From SAR324 cluster bacterium (GTDB taxonomy: Bacteria; SAR324; NAC60-12): a DNA stretch of 50,150 nt. The position numbers were made by a program, and so were the translations under genes. The stretch lies in NCBI GenBank assembly GCA_015231885.1, contig JADGAT010000033.1:1-50150 (forward strand), written 5' to 3'. Shown here one piece after another: positions 34,056 to 43,045 of this stretch. How positions within the stretch are numbered: position 1 is the stretch's first letter; each line of letters opens with the position of its first letter. A model generated the notes under the pieces. The model was not told where the DNA came from. It did not search any database and saw only the letters and a list, made by a program, of their open reading frames with translations.

Positions 34056-35429
34056 TTGCCCAATTTGAAAACAGCATCCCCTCGCCAAAAATGGTTCCTG
34101 GTCGTTGAAGAAACACAAAAACTCGTCCACTTGGCATTTCCATTGATATTGGCACAGCTGGCTCACATGTCGATGGGATTTGTGGATACAGCGATGACCG
34201 GCAACTACAATGCTTTGGACTTAGCAGCAGTCGCCATTGGCGAGCGAAGCATGGTAGTGGTGATTTTGTTTGGTTTTGGGGTGATTACTGCCGTTCAAAT
34301 TCTGGTATCCCAGCTCCACGGAGGACGTGAAGGGCCTTCGCAGATTGGTCTGTGTACAGTGCAGGGAATCTGGGTGGGGCAGATATACGGAATATTGGGC
34401 TGGATTGTTGTCAGGAACATGCTGCCTCTTATGACTTTTCTGGAAATGGAACCTGAAGTGTTCAATCTGGCTCAGGATTACATGGAAGCCTTTTCCTGGG
34501 GTTTGCCCGCTACTTTTTTATTCACATCCTTTCGGGTGTTCTATGAGGGCATGGCTATTAGCAGCCTGACCTTTTATTTCACATTCCTCGGTCTGCTGGT
34601 CAATATTTTCGGAAATTATGTACTCATTTTTGGGCATTTTGGTGCCCCTGAAATGGGCGCCGTCGGTGCGGGCTGGACCAGTACACTGGCCAACTGGTCC
34701 ATGGCCGTTGGAATCATCCTCTATACATGGATAAAAAAAAGATACGCCCCCTATCATATTTTTTCTCAACTGACACATTTTTCCTGGCAAACCATAAAAT
34801 CTATTTTGCACATCGGCATTCCCATTGGGCTCAGCTTTTTCATTGAAGTGTCAATGTTTACTATCTTTTCGCTGATGATGGCCAGGTTTGGTGTGATTGT
34901 CCTGGCTGCCAACCAAATTGCATTGAATTATGCGGCTTTTGTTTTTATGATTCCCCTGGGCGTATCCATGGCTGCTACTATCAGAATTGGTATGGTCCTG
35001 GGTAATAAATCAGTTCAGCAGGCCCGCCTGATCGGAGTGCTCAGTATTCTGCTCGGGGGATTACTGATGTTGATCAGCGGTATCGTCATCTTTCTTTTTC
35101 CTGATCAAATTGCCCGGATTTATTCGAATGATGCTGCCGTCGTAGAAGTGACCATCGAGTTTCTGATATTAGCCGCTATTTTTCAATTTTCTGATGGAAT
35201 TCAGGTGACAGCAGCCGGAGTACTCAGAGGATGGAAAGACACCCGGTTTGTCATGTTGATGGCATTGACTTCATTCTGGGGGGTGGGGCTGAGTCTGGGG
35301 TATATTATTGGATTCAAGTTGGGATATGGAGGGCATGGATTATGGTACAGCATGATCGTCGGATTGTCTGTGATGGCAATCTGCCTTTGCACCCGATTTT
35401 ACTTTCTGGCCCGGAGAGGAAACGGATAA
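34056..35429 (+). CDS. MATE family efflux transporter
   Basis: A 457-residue inner-membrane protein with twelve hydrophobic segments in two bundles. The NorM/DinF-type start LVHLAFPLILAQLAHMSMGFVDTAMTG is clear, with further matches at LGIPIGLSFFIEVSMFTIF and ADGIQVTAAGVLRGWKDT-like FSDGIQVTAAGVLRGWKDT. MATE proteins export cationic drugs or metabolites with Na+ or H+. The start is uncertain: a TTG at 34056 has no ribosome-binding site, and a TTG at 34065 is also possible. It follows the hypothetical gene closely. Confidence 0.9.
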   Translation: MPNLKTASPRQKWFLVVEETQKLVHLAFPLILAQLAHMSMGFVDTAMTGNYNALDLAAVAIGERSMVVVILFGFGVITAVQILVSQLHGGREGPSQIGLCTVQGIWVGQIYGILGWIVVRNMLPLMTFLEMEPEVFNLAQDYMEAFSWGLPATFLFTSFRVFYEGMAISSLTFYFTFLGLLVNIFGNYVLIFGHFGAPEMGAVGAGWTSTLANWSMAVGIILYTWIKKRYAPYHIFSQLTHFSWQTIKSILHIGIPIGLSFFIEVSMFTIFSLMMARFGVIVLAANQIALNYAAFVFMIPLGVSMAATIRIGMVLGNKSVQQARLIGVLSILLGGLLMLISGIVIFLFPDQIARIYSNDAAVVEVTIEFLILAAIFQFSDGIQVTAAGVLRGWKDTRFVMLMALTSFWGVGLSLGYIIGFKLGYGGHGLWYSMIVGLSVMAICLCTRFYFLARRGNG

Positions 35430-35468
35430 ATCTGATGCCAGTGAGAGCTTTTCATTGGCCGGTTGAGC

Positions 35469-35960
35469 TCATCCAGGAGAGCATAGATCTGCCACATGAG
35501 GGGCCTGTGTGAAATCGCGCTGAATCTGATTCCATAATATTGGCGCCCTCCGATTTTCAGGATTGGCGATAAACAAACGGGGATAATGGTTTTTGACAAA
35601 CCGTTGCAATTCATTACTGCCTTGTTCATTACACCCCATCAACTGAGCCAGACTGACAAGGTGTGGTCCTTCCCCTTTTGCCGCTTCTTCCTGGAGGTCG
35701 GGAAAATTCATGTGGACAAAAATAACTTTCTCCTGGTCGGTTTCAACCACATCCTCCCACTCACACTCCGAAGTCTGTGATGTCACCGCGGTGGAGGCGG
35801 TGAAGTTGAAATAAACATTGATGAACATGGCAAAAGTTTGTGAAACAATGCTTTTTCCCGGCAGCAATATTTTACCAGGACCGCATCCCGTCGATCCTTT
35901 TGCCGCAAAGGTTGTCGTGGCAATTAACATGAACAGTCCTATCCAGATCATCTGACGCAT
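35469..35960 (-). CDS. DUF3015 family secreted protein
   Basis: A 163-residue protein with signal peptide (WIGLFMLIATTTFAA) and the DUF3015 pattern: GCGPGKILLPGKSIVSQTFAMF, then a TSQTSEC cysteine, an acidic middle (DLQEEAAKGEGPHLVSLAQLMGC), and a final Cys. Several cysteines suggest disulfides in the periplasm. AGGAG lies 7 bases before the ATG. It is the second gene of a pair with 35982-36479. The family has no known function. Confidence 0.78.
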   Translation of the reverse strand: MRQMIWIGLFMLIATTTFAAKGSTGCGPGKILLPGKSIVSQTFAMFINVYFNFTASTAVTSQTSECEWEDVVETDQEKVIFVHMNFPDLQEEAAKGEGPHLVSLAQLMGCNEQGSNELQRFVKNHYPRLFIANPENRRAPILWNQIQRDFTQAPHVADLCSPG

Positions 35961-35981
35961 GACAAGGCTCCTAATATAAAT

Positions 35982-36479
35982 TTAAATCAGTTTACACTGT
36001 CCCTGCAAATGGGGATTTGATTCAATATGTCGTTTCATTTGGCTTAAAAAGGCTTTTGGGCGTTGGCGGGACTCGGTCGTTATTTCAAATAGTGATGAAA
36101 AATTTTGATGAGCGACTTCAGAGACGGTTGGATGTAAAGACTCCGGACAGCCTAAAATCCGTGCCATTGAAGTCAAATAGGGCCCATGACCTTTAGACGA
36201 TTCTTCTTCCAACTGATGGTAGGTTTCTGCAACAAAGGTCTCCTGCCACTCCCGATTGACGAACCCAGAATTGCTGCAACCGCTGGTCCCCGAAGTAATG
36301 GAAGATGAATTGAAAGGGGTGCTGATTGTCTCCCCCATAGCAAATAACTCTGCCAGTAAGGTTCTTCCATAAGTCCGTGCACCAAAACCACATCCGGCCA
36401 GGGCTGTTTCTGCAGAAAAGGTCACTGCCATAAAAAGGAGGAGTATCCCAAGATAAGGTTGTGCTATTGTTTTTTTCAT
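35982..36479 (-). CDS. DUF3015 family secreted protein, paralogue
   Basis: A 165-residue paralogue of the preceding protein. The signal peptide ends near ETALAG, followed by CGFGARTYGRTLLAELFAMG, ITSGTSGCSNSGF, and the shared middle QLEEESSKGHGPYLTSMARILGCP. The ATG at 36479 is used because the TTG at 36491 has no support. It lies 21 bases upstream of the second DUF3015 gene, so the two are probably one operon made by tandem duplication. Confidence 0.75.
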   Translation of the reverse strand: MKKTIAQPYLGILLLFMAVTFSAETALAGCGFGARTYGRTLLAELFAMGETISTPFNSSSITSGTSGCSNSGFVNREWQETFVAETYHQLEEESSKGHGPYLTSMARILGCPESLHPTVSEVAHQNFSSLFEITTESRQRPKAFLSQMKRHIESNPHLQGQCKLI

Positions 36480-36658
36480 ATCAATACCCAATTAATAATC
36501 TTTGTGTCTTTGAGGTAAGCTATCTATTAATGATTAAAATTGTTGGAATAAGAAATGAAAGAAACATGCCTAATTGTGCATAAAAGGGAATCGTTTTCCG
36601 AGGAAAGTAGAGACAGCATGTCTGTTGATATTTTTGAAAGTGTGCTAGAGGTTTGTTT

Positions 36659-38155
36659 ATGGAAAATAAAAACAACCGTAAGCCCCTTGTCATTTTGAAT
36701 CAAATAACAGCTATTGTGCGAGGGCGGAAGATTTTAGCAAACACGTCCTGGGTGATGCAGCAGGACCAGAATTGGGCCATCATCGGCCCCAATGGCGCAG
36801 GCAAATCATCATTGTGCCGTATCCTCTTGGGAAAATTGCCTGTTTGTTCCGGCACCATGACCCGCCATCCCGGATTGTTTTCTCCCGGTAAAATTTCTTA
36901 TGTTTCTTTTGACACACAGAAGCGTTTGATGAGGCAGGAGCTTGTCGAAGATACAGCTCGTTATTATAAGGGAAGCATTGATGAAGTGACTACCGTGCAG
37001 CAGGCCATGTTCATGACTGCGACTCCCAAACAGAAACTGTTTGAGCAGATTGTTGAACAGCTGGAACTTCAATCTATTTTGGATAAAGGCATTGGTGTGC
37101 TCTCTCATGGAGAAATGCGTAAATTCTTGATTGGGCGAGGCATGATGACATCGCCAAAACTCTTAATTTTAGATGAACCATTTGACGGGTTGGATGCTGC
37201 TGCCAGGAAAAAATTTCTAGGGCTGATCAACCATTTGATGGAGCAGAATCTACAAATTTTACTGATCACTCATCGGTTTGAAGAAATCCCTGGGAATGTT
37301 TCTCATGTTTTGTGCCTGAAAGACTGCAGCGTATTTGCCCAAGGAAAAAAACAAGACATGCTGGCTTCCCAAATGATCCAACGTCTCTATGAAACTTCTC
37401 CACGTCATCGTAAGGCTCTGATCAATTTTTCAAGTGATTCTTCTGAAAACACGTCGAGTCCTCTGGTCATTATGAAAGAAGCGACCGTCCAATACGGGGA
37501 AGTCACTGTCTTGGATCGAGTGAACTGGACTATGAATTCCGGCGAAAACTGGGCAATCCTTGGTCCAAATGGAGCAGGGAAATCCACGCTGCTTCGTTTG
37601 ATTGCTGCAGACCATCCGCAAGCCTATTCCAATGAAATTTATCTCTTTGGAAAGCGCAGAGGATCCGGAGAAAGTGTTTGGGATATTAAAAAACACATTG
37701 GTCTGGTATCTCCTGAGTTTCAAATTCGCTACCAAAGTCAAATCACAGTACGGCAGGTGGTACTGTCCGGCTTTTTTGATTCCATTGGTATTTATCAGGT
37801 CAGCAGTTTGAAACAGCGTGAAATTGCCCGACAATGGATAGAACAACTGTCCATGGACGATAAAATAGAGTCCCCCTTTGATCGAATTTCTCAAGGAGAA
37901 CAGCGGATGGTTTTGCTGGCCCGGGCGATGGTGAAATGTCCCCTGCTCTTGATCCTGGATGAGCCCTGCCAGGGATTGGATTATACCAACCGTCAATTGA
38001 TCCTGGATTTAATTGACTGGATTGGAACTCATACCCAGACCAATATTTTGTACGTTTCCCATCATAACAAAGAAACTCCTGAATGCATTGATCATGTTCT
38101 CGCCTTTGAACCAGCACCAAACGGTTCTTACTCTGTACGTTGTGACCATCTATGA
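36659..38155 (+). CDS. double ABC-ATPase protein, ModF-like
   Basis: A 498-residue protein with two ABC domains and no membrane segment. The first has Walker A GPNGAGKSS, an LSHGEMRK signature and ILDEPFDGLD. The second has GPNGAGKST, an ISQGEQRM signature and ILDEPCQGLD. Order and length fit ModF-type ATPases linked to molybdate or to stress; no transporter permease is nearby. The ATG at 36659 is chosen since GAGG lies 7 bases upstream; a TTG at 36653 is the alternative. Function beyond ATP hydrolysis is not evident. Confidence 0.85.
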   Translation: MENKNNRKPLVILNQITAIVRGRKILANTSWVMQQDQNWAIIGPNGAGKSSLCRILLGKLPVCSGTMTRHPGLFSPGKISYVSFDTQKRLMRQELVEDTARYYKGSIDEVTTVQQAMFMTATPKQKLFEQIVEQLELQSILDKGIGVLSHGEMRKFLIGRGMMTSPKLLILDEPFDGLDAAARKKFLGLINHLMEQNLQILLITHRFEEIPGNVSHVLCLKDCSVFAQGKKQDMLASQMIQRLYETSPRHRKALINFSSDSSENTSSPLVIMKEATVQYGEVTVLDRVNWTMNSGENWAILGPNGAGKSTLLRLIAADHPQAYSNEIYLFGKRRGSGESVWDIKKHIGLVSPEFQIRYQSQITVRQVVLSGFFDSIGIYQVSSLKQREIARQWIEQLSMDDKIESPFDRISQGEQRMVLLARAMVKCPLLLILDEPCQGLDYTNRQLILDLIDWIGTHTQTNILYVSHHNKETPECIDHVLAFEPAPNGSYSVRCDHL

Positions 38156-38274
38156 CTCGTCCATTGAAATAACTGGCATTAAATTTTCTGACACCTTGTA
38201 AGAAGCGACGAAATAGAATATATTGCCAAATTATATTCAATATTGAACAGGAGTTCTTAAATTGAGAAGGAAGC

Positions 38275-39612
38275 ATGGCAGAAGAAACTTCAGAAAAAAA
38301 AAATAAATCGACTGAAGGAGGGAAAAAAAAGCGTGCTATCGTTAATGAACATATTTTTGGACAGTTTAAATTTCTGGATGATACCGACCCAAAGGAAGGA
38401 ATCACCCACGTAAAAATTGAGTCCAGAAATATTGGTAACATTCCTGGATTGATTGACCATTGGAAAAAAGATATTGAACAACGTAAGAAACATATCCTTG
38501 CATTGGAAGAACAGACATTCACGCAGTATTTATCCTTTTTTTTCCAGAAAAAAACCAAAGATATCTTAAAGGCACAGGCTACCGGAGAAGAAATCTATAA
38601 ATTGCATCCTTCCAAAGCAGCCAAAGAAGCCCTGAAAAATCTACAGGCGAAACCCACTGACATGATGAGCCGGCTGGAACTGGTTTCGATTGTAGCCAGG
38701 AGCGGTCGTGATTTATCTCCCGAAGTTGTACGAACCCTTTTTCTGCAGGCAACTGTGGCGTTATGCCTGGGAGAATTGAGCGATGTTGGCTTGAATCTGG
38801 TGCTTTGGATACAGGAAATGTACTTTTCCAAGCTGATCTTTCAGTGTAAAGAAGAAATTGCTGTTTTAGAAAAAAAAGTTGGAAAAAGAGATAAGAGTTT
38901 CTTTTCGAAGCAGATCCATTATATAGAAAAACGAATTGATGAAATTAAGCAAAACTGGGAAATCATGCTGCACTACCTGCAGCCTTCGGCAACCACCATG
39001 CCCAGTACTCCTACCAGAGTGGCAAAATTGAATGTTGAAGAATTGGGGAAATTTTTGGTTGAGAAAAAAGATGATAATAAACAAAAAGAGCGTTTCACCA
39101 TCATGGCCGCCAAAATTTTTGTTATCCTCCGGCACTTGCCATTATTGCACGAAGAAGGAATCAATTATTTGAAACTATTAAAACGAATTGATTCTCATGA
39201 GCCTATTTACCCTCTTTTACAAGCAAAAATTAATATGAGTAAATTGATGCTTTCAGTGGGGCATTATAAAGGAGGAGAACGGACTTTGGAACGATCCCAG
39301 GACATTCAGGAACAGTTCAAAACAGCATACCACCAGTACAGTCTGGCTGTTCGAAAAATAGGAGCAACTCCAATCCTTCCGGTTGATTATACCATATTGA
39401 TCGAGTATGCCAATCTTGTCCACTATTTTTATCGACTGGCTGTTACGATCCTCGGAATCAAGTTGCCGGTGGAGTGGTTGGAGACCGTTTTCAAAAAAGC
39501 CAGAGATGCTTTGCTTCAAGCAGAAAAATCCGGCAAAACAGAGGGCCTTTATAAAGAAATCCACAGGGACATGGTCCATGCCGGCTTGATTGATGGTATC
39601 GGGTATATCTAG
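38275..39612 (+). CDS. hypothetical helical protein, 445 residues
   Basis: I do not recognise this protein. It is soluble, with a lysine-rich N-terminus (EKKNKSTEGGKKKRA) and long helical stretches. Several regions look coiled-coil or TPR-like (EEIYKLHPSKAAKEALKNLQ, 105-125). No catalytic motif is visible. AAGGAAGC lies just before the ATG. Its end overlaps the convergent ubiE gene by four bases. A TGGCAT string at 38174 upstream lacks a proper -12 element. Confidence 0.68.
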   Translation: MAEETSEKKNKSTEGGKKKRAIVNEHIFGQFKFLDDTDPKEGITHVKIESRNIGNIPGLIDHWKKDIEQRKKHILALEEQTFTQYLSFFFQKKTKDILKAQATGEEIYKLHPSKAAKEALKNLQAKPTDMMSRLELVSIVARSGRDLSPEVVRTLFLQATVALCLGELSDVGLNLVLWIQEMYFSKLIFQCKEEIAVLEKKVGKRDKSFFSKQIHYIEKRIDEIKQNWEIMLHYLQPSATTMPSTPTRVAKLNVEELGKFLVEKKDDNKQKERFTIMAAKIFVILRHLPLLHEEGINYLKLLKRIDSHEPIYPLLQAKINMSKLMLSVGHYKGGERTLERSQDIQEQFKTAYHQYSLAVRKIGATPILPVDYTILIEYANLVHYFYRLAVTILGIKLPVEWLETVFKKARDALLQAEKSGKTEGLYKEIHRDMVHAGLIDGIGYI

Positions 39613-40325
39613 TGTTTGTAGGCAACATGGACCGTCGAAGCACCCAAAAAGAAATCGAAGATATCAACCTGTTTGAACCCCACAGAAAGCATCATGCGTT
39701 TCAAACGTTCCTGGTCCGGATAGTCAATGGAAGAGTGAGGAAGGTAGTCGAACATATCCTGCCCGGGGTATAAAAGCTTGCCGAGGCGGGGAACAATATG
39801 AAAAAAATAAAATTGGCTGATTTCAAACAACCAGGGAATTCGTACTTTGCCAACATCCAGGCTCACCAGCGCACCTCCCGGTACCAGGACTCTCTCTATT
39901 TCCTTTAAACAATCTACGAGATGACTCACGTTGCGTAACCCGTACCCGATGGTAACAGCATCAAATACTCCTGTTGCAAAGGGGAGTTGATTGGCATCAC
40001 TTCGCAGGAGGAGCAAACGATTCGAGCCTGATACATTGCGCTGACGCACAATTTCCAGCATCCCTTGAGAAAAATCCAGGGCAACCATCCGTCCTTGAGG
40101 AGCCGTCTCTCCCAATCGATAAACAATATCTCCTGTCCCACAACATAAATCCAGGCAAACAGCATCTTTCGAGATACCTGTCTGCCTGACCATAAAACGT
40201 TTCCAGTAACGATGCATGCCAGCGGTGATGATATCATTGAAAAGATCGTATTTTGGGGCAATTTCTGTAAATTTTTGTTCAACATATTGAGCTTTTTCAG
40301 AAGCATCGGGAAGTTGGTAACTCAT
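39609..40325 (-). CDS. ubiE: demethylmenaquinone/2-polyprenyl-benzoquinol methyltransferase
   Basis: A 238-residue SAM-dependent methyltransferase. VEQKFTEIAPKYDLFNDIITAGMHRYWKR, motif I VCLDLCCGTGD (about 57-67), DAVTIGYGLRNVSHLVDCL and the late motif PGGALVSLD are diagnostic of UbiE/MenG. It methylates the quinone ring in menaquinone or ubiquinone synthesis. No other quinone gene is in the window, so the quinone type is open. It overlaps the convergent hypothetical gene at its stop. Confidence 0.93.
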   Translation of the reverse strand: MSYQLPDASEKAQYVEQKFTEIAPKYDLFNDIITAGMHRYWKRFMVRQTGISKDAVCLDLCCGTGDIVYRLGETAPQGRMVALDFSQGMLEIVRQRNVSGSNRLLLLRSDANQLPFATGVFDAVTIGYGLRNVSHLVDCLKEIERVLVPGGALVSLDVGKVRIPWLFEISQFYFFHIVPRLGKLLYPGQDMFDYLPHSSIDYPDQERLKRMMLSVGFKQVDIFDFFLGASTVHVAYKH

Positions 40326-40475
40326 AATTTTTCAAGGTGTCTAAAGCGTGATTGAGAGAAAAGGGTTACTGTCGAATCGCAACTTGCGAGTATGAATGCT
40401 TTCGTGTATCTTGAGGCAGTGACCGGTAAAAATCAATATATCTGATTTATTTTTGCCCTTCCAATAGGTTTCATT

Positions 40476-41438
40476 TTGCAGCAAAGTGCTTCTGTACGGA
40501 CATATCCGTTTGATCATGACAAACGATACTACCCTTTGAGCCAGCGATACCGCCTTTTATTCAATCAGCGTGTTTTCAAAATCAGTGTCTCAGTCGCCCA
40601 GACATGTCCCAATCGACAAGGGACCCACGGAATGAAGGCCTGCATTTTTTGTGATGAATGGGGTGCTGCGGCTTATCATGCTGATGCACAAAAGTCGTTG
40701 TCTGACCAAATCTCATTGCATCGGGAAATTATTCGGAAACGGTACAATGCTGATAAATTTCTGGTATACTTTCAGGCCTATACCAACACATTTGGCAGGG
40801 GGCAGGAGTTTACCAGCATGTACCAATCGGTGTTACTGGAAGACGATGTGATTGGCATTGTGGTTGGAACTCGCCCGGATTGCTTACCACTCGGCATTTT
40901 GAAAACCTTTCAGAAGATTGCAGAGACCCATTTTGTTTCTGTCGAACTGGGGGTCCAATCGTTCGATGACCAGCAGCTTCTTTTTTTAGAAAGGGGCCAT
41001 GACAGTGCCTGTTCCATTGCTGCTATCAAAAAATTAAAGGCATTGCCTACTGTGGATGTCTGTGTTCACCTGATGTTTGGCCTTCCTGGAGAAACCGATG
41101 AGCAGCTGTGCCGCACGGCTGTTTTACTTTCAGAACTGCGAGTAGATGGAGTCAAACTGCACAATCTTCATGTTTTAAAAGGCACGCCTCTGGACGGCTT
41201 GTACAACCAAGGGCTGTTTCAACCCGTAGAGCTGGAAGCCTATGCTCGCAAAGTGTCCGTTTTTTTAGAGCACCTGTCTCCTCAAATAGCGGTTCATCGC
41301 TTAACGGCTGTGGCAAACCGCTGGGATGATCTGGTGGCCCCGGCCTGGACAAAAGAAAAAATGCGCCCTGCTCAATTCATTGAAGAGTATTTGACGGCAC
41401 ATGATATTTGGCAGGGAAAATCAGCAGCCTTTTACTAA
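40476..41438 (+). CDS. YhcC-type radical SAM protein (TIGR01212 family)
   Basis: A 320-residue radical SAM protein. The cluster motif is CPNRQGTHGMKACIFCDEWG (Cys44, Cys56, Cys59) with the family's long spacing between the first and second Cys. QAYTNTFG, VGTRPDCLP, VELGVQSFDD and HLMFGLPGETDEQ follow as in YhcC. The reaction of this family is not settled. Translation probably starts at a TTG (40476) with AGG 7 bases upstream. The PP0621-like gene starts 12 bases after the stop. Confidence 0.88.
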   Translation: MQQSASVRTYPFDHDKRYYPLSQRYRLLFNQRVFKISVSVAQTCPNRQGTHGMKACIFCDEWGAAAYHADAQKSLSDQISLHREIIRKRYNADKFLVYFQAYTNTFGRGQEFTSMYQSVLLEDDVIGIVVGTRPDCLPLGILKTFQKIAETHFVSVELGVQSFDDQQLLFLERGHDSACSIAAIKKLKALPTVDVCVHLMFGLPGETDEQLCRTAVLLSELRVDGVKLHNLHVLKGTPLDGLYNQGLFQPVELEAYARKVSVFLEHLSPQIAVHRLTAVANRWDDLVAPAWTKEKMRPAQFIEEYLTAHDIWQGKSAAFY

Positions 41439-41450
41439 AGAAAGTCAACC

Positions 41451-41717
41451 ATGATCCGTTTCATATTTTTGATTGTTTTTGGATACCTTGCCTATAGGAT
41501 GGTAAAGAAAATCATTTCAGAAAAAATCGTTTTTATAAAAAAGTTTCAATCTGCCTTTGACAACAATCCCCAGACAGAGGAGTTGTTGGAAGATCCATAT
41601 TGCCATACTTTTGTAGCTGCCGATCATGCCCATGTGCGCACAATCAATGGAAAAATGGAATTTTTCTGCAGTCAGCAATGTGCGGATCAATTCATGTTGC
41701 AACAAACACCATCATAA
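41451..41717 (+). CDS. PP0621-like small membrane protein with Cys motif
   Basis: An 88-residue protein with an N-terminal transmembrane helix (IRFIFLIVFGYLAYRMV) and a C-terminal metal-binding-like domain. The pattern is DPYCHTFV, a 20-residue turn, then FFCSQQCADQFM. This is the layout of the PP0621/TRASH-like small proteins with two Cys-containing knuckles. It follows the YhcC-type gene and precedes rsfS. Confidence 0.7.
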   Translation: MIRFIFLIVFGYLAYRMVKKIISEKIVFIKKFQSAFDNNPQTEELLEDPYCHTFVAADHAHVRTINGKMEFFCSQQCADQFMLQQTPS

Positions 41718-41734
41718 CCCATGTAGAGGTTTTA

Positions 41735-42079
41735 TTGACGCTATCACCACCGGAACAAGCAAAAGAACTGGTTCGTGCTGCTGAGAATGTAAAGGCCGAA
41801 CAAATTATTGTCTTCGATGTCAGGGAAAACTCTTCACTGACCGATTATGTTCTCATTTGCCAGGGGCGTTCTCAGGCTCATGCAAAAGGAATTGCAGATC
41901 ATATTCGAGAAGCACTGAATCAAGCAGGAATACGCCCTTTGTCTGTGGAAGGCCAAGCCGAAGGAAGCTGGATTTTGATGGATTACACAGATGTGATTGT
42001 TCACATCTTCCATCCTGAAACCAGGGCTTATTACAATTTGGAGGGCTTGCATAAAAATGACCCTGTAGAAAACTTCTAG
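41735..42079 (+). CDS. rsfS: ribosomal silencing factor RsfS
   Basis: A 114-residue member of the RsfS/Iojap family. It binds the large ribosomal subunit protein uL14 and blocks subunit joining in starvation. The family pattern is intact: ENSSLTDYVLICQGRSQAHAKGIADHI, VEGQAEGSWILMDYTDVIVHIFHPETRAYYNLE. The open frame runs further back over the previous gene; TTG 41735 is chosen because GAGG lies 5 bases upstream and homology starts here. It stands 15 bases before murB. Confidence 0.92.
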   Translation: MTLSPPEQAKELVRAAENVKAEQIIVFDVRENSSLTDYVLICQGRSQAHAKGIADHIREALNQAGIRPLSVEGQAEGSWILMDYTDVIVHIFHPETRAYYNLEGLHKNDPVENF

Positions 42080-42094
42080 TTCATTGCGGCAGGA

Positions 42095-43042
42095 ATGTCA
42101 AAAAACACACTTTCGATCAATTCCCACTGGAAAGTAAAATTAGCAGAACTGCCTTTGCAATCGAGGTTGTGCTGGGAACATTCTTTGAGACGCTACAGTA
42201 CCATGAGAGTTGGTGGTACGGCGGCATGTTTCATTGATGTGCTCAATTGTGAAGACTTGTCACAATTGCTTCCCTTCATCCAGCAGTACCAGATCCCTTA
42301 TTTCGTCCTTGGCAAAGGATCAAACCTGATCATTCCTGACACAGGGTGGCCTGGTATCATTTTACGGTTATCTTCCAATTTCGAAGACTGGCATATTTTT
42401 GAAGAAGATCACTTGGTTTGTGTGGGTGCTGCACTGCCTGATGTCATCTTTGCCAAGCGCAGTGTTCCATTAGGCTGGAGCGGGGTGGAATTTTTGATTG
42501 GGATTCCTGGTTCTATCGGTGGGGCCATTGCAATGAATGCAGGCGCCCATGGTACGGAAATCAGCGATCATTTAAAAACCGTTTGGTGGATGGATATGGA
42601 TGGAAACCAGCATCAGGGGGATCGTGACTCTCTTGAATTTTCCTATCGTTCCTCTCCTCTGAATGCCGTATCGGGATCCATTATTACTTCCGCATTATTC
42701 CAATTGAAGGAATCGGATTCACAAACCGTTAAATCACACATGAAACAATTCCAGTCTTATCGCGAGACCACGCAGCCCACTAAGATTCCCAACTGTGGTT
42801 CCGTATTTAAAAATCCGCCTGGACATTATGCCGCAAAACTCATTGAATCTGCCGGGTTGAAAGGGTATGGTATTGGTAATGCCCAGATCAGCGAGAAGCA
42901 TAGTAATTTTATCGTCAACCAAGGCAATGCCAAAGCCGCCGATGTTATCGCGCTAATAGAACTAGCTCAGGACACCGTGTGGAAAGTACATCAAATTTCC
43001 CTGGAGCCCGAGGTGCAACTTCTGACTCATGCACAATGTTGA
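42095..43042 (+). CDS. murB: UDP-N-acetylenolpyruvoylglucosamine reductase
   Basis: A 315-residue FAD enzyme that reduces UDP-GlcNAc-enolpyruvate to UDP-MurNAc in cell-wall synthesis. YSTMRVGGTA, VLGKGSNLIIPD, GVEFLIGIPGSIGGAIAMNAGAHG, the catalytic-Ser segment NCGSVFKNPPG and the C-terminal Glu in LEPEVQLL are all present. The start ATG lies directly after GGCAGGA, which is unusually close. ftsQ follows after 3 bases, as in many division and cell-wall clusters. Confidence 0.95.
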   Translation: MSKNTLSINSHWKVKLAELPLQSRLCWEHSLRRYSTMRVGGTAACFIDVLNCEDLSQLLPFIQQYQIPYFVLGKGSNLIIPDTGWPGIILRLSSNFEDWHIFEEDHLVCVGAALPDVIFAKRSVPLGWSGVEFLIGIPGSIGGAIAMNAGAHGTEISDHLKTVWWMDMDGNQHQGDRDSLEFSYRSSPLNAVSGSIITSALFQLKESDSQTVKSHMKQFQSYRETTQPTKIPNCGSVFKNPPGHYAAKLIESAGLKGYGIGNAQISEKHSNFIVNQGNAKAADVIALIELAQDTVWKVHQISLEPEVQLLTHAQC

Positions 43043-43045
43043 ACA

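Noticed and set aside
38174..38189. TGGCAT string upstream of the 445-residue hypothetical gene
   Set aside because: No TTG(A/C) at the right distance, so not counted with the shared element.
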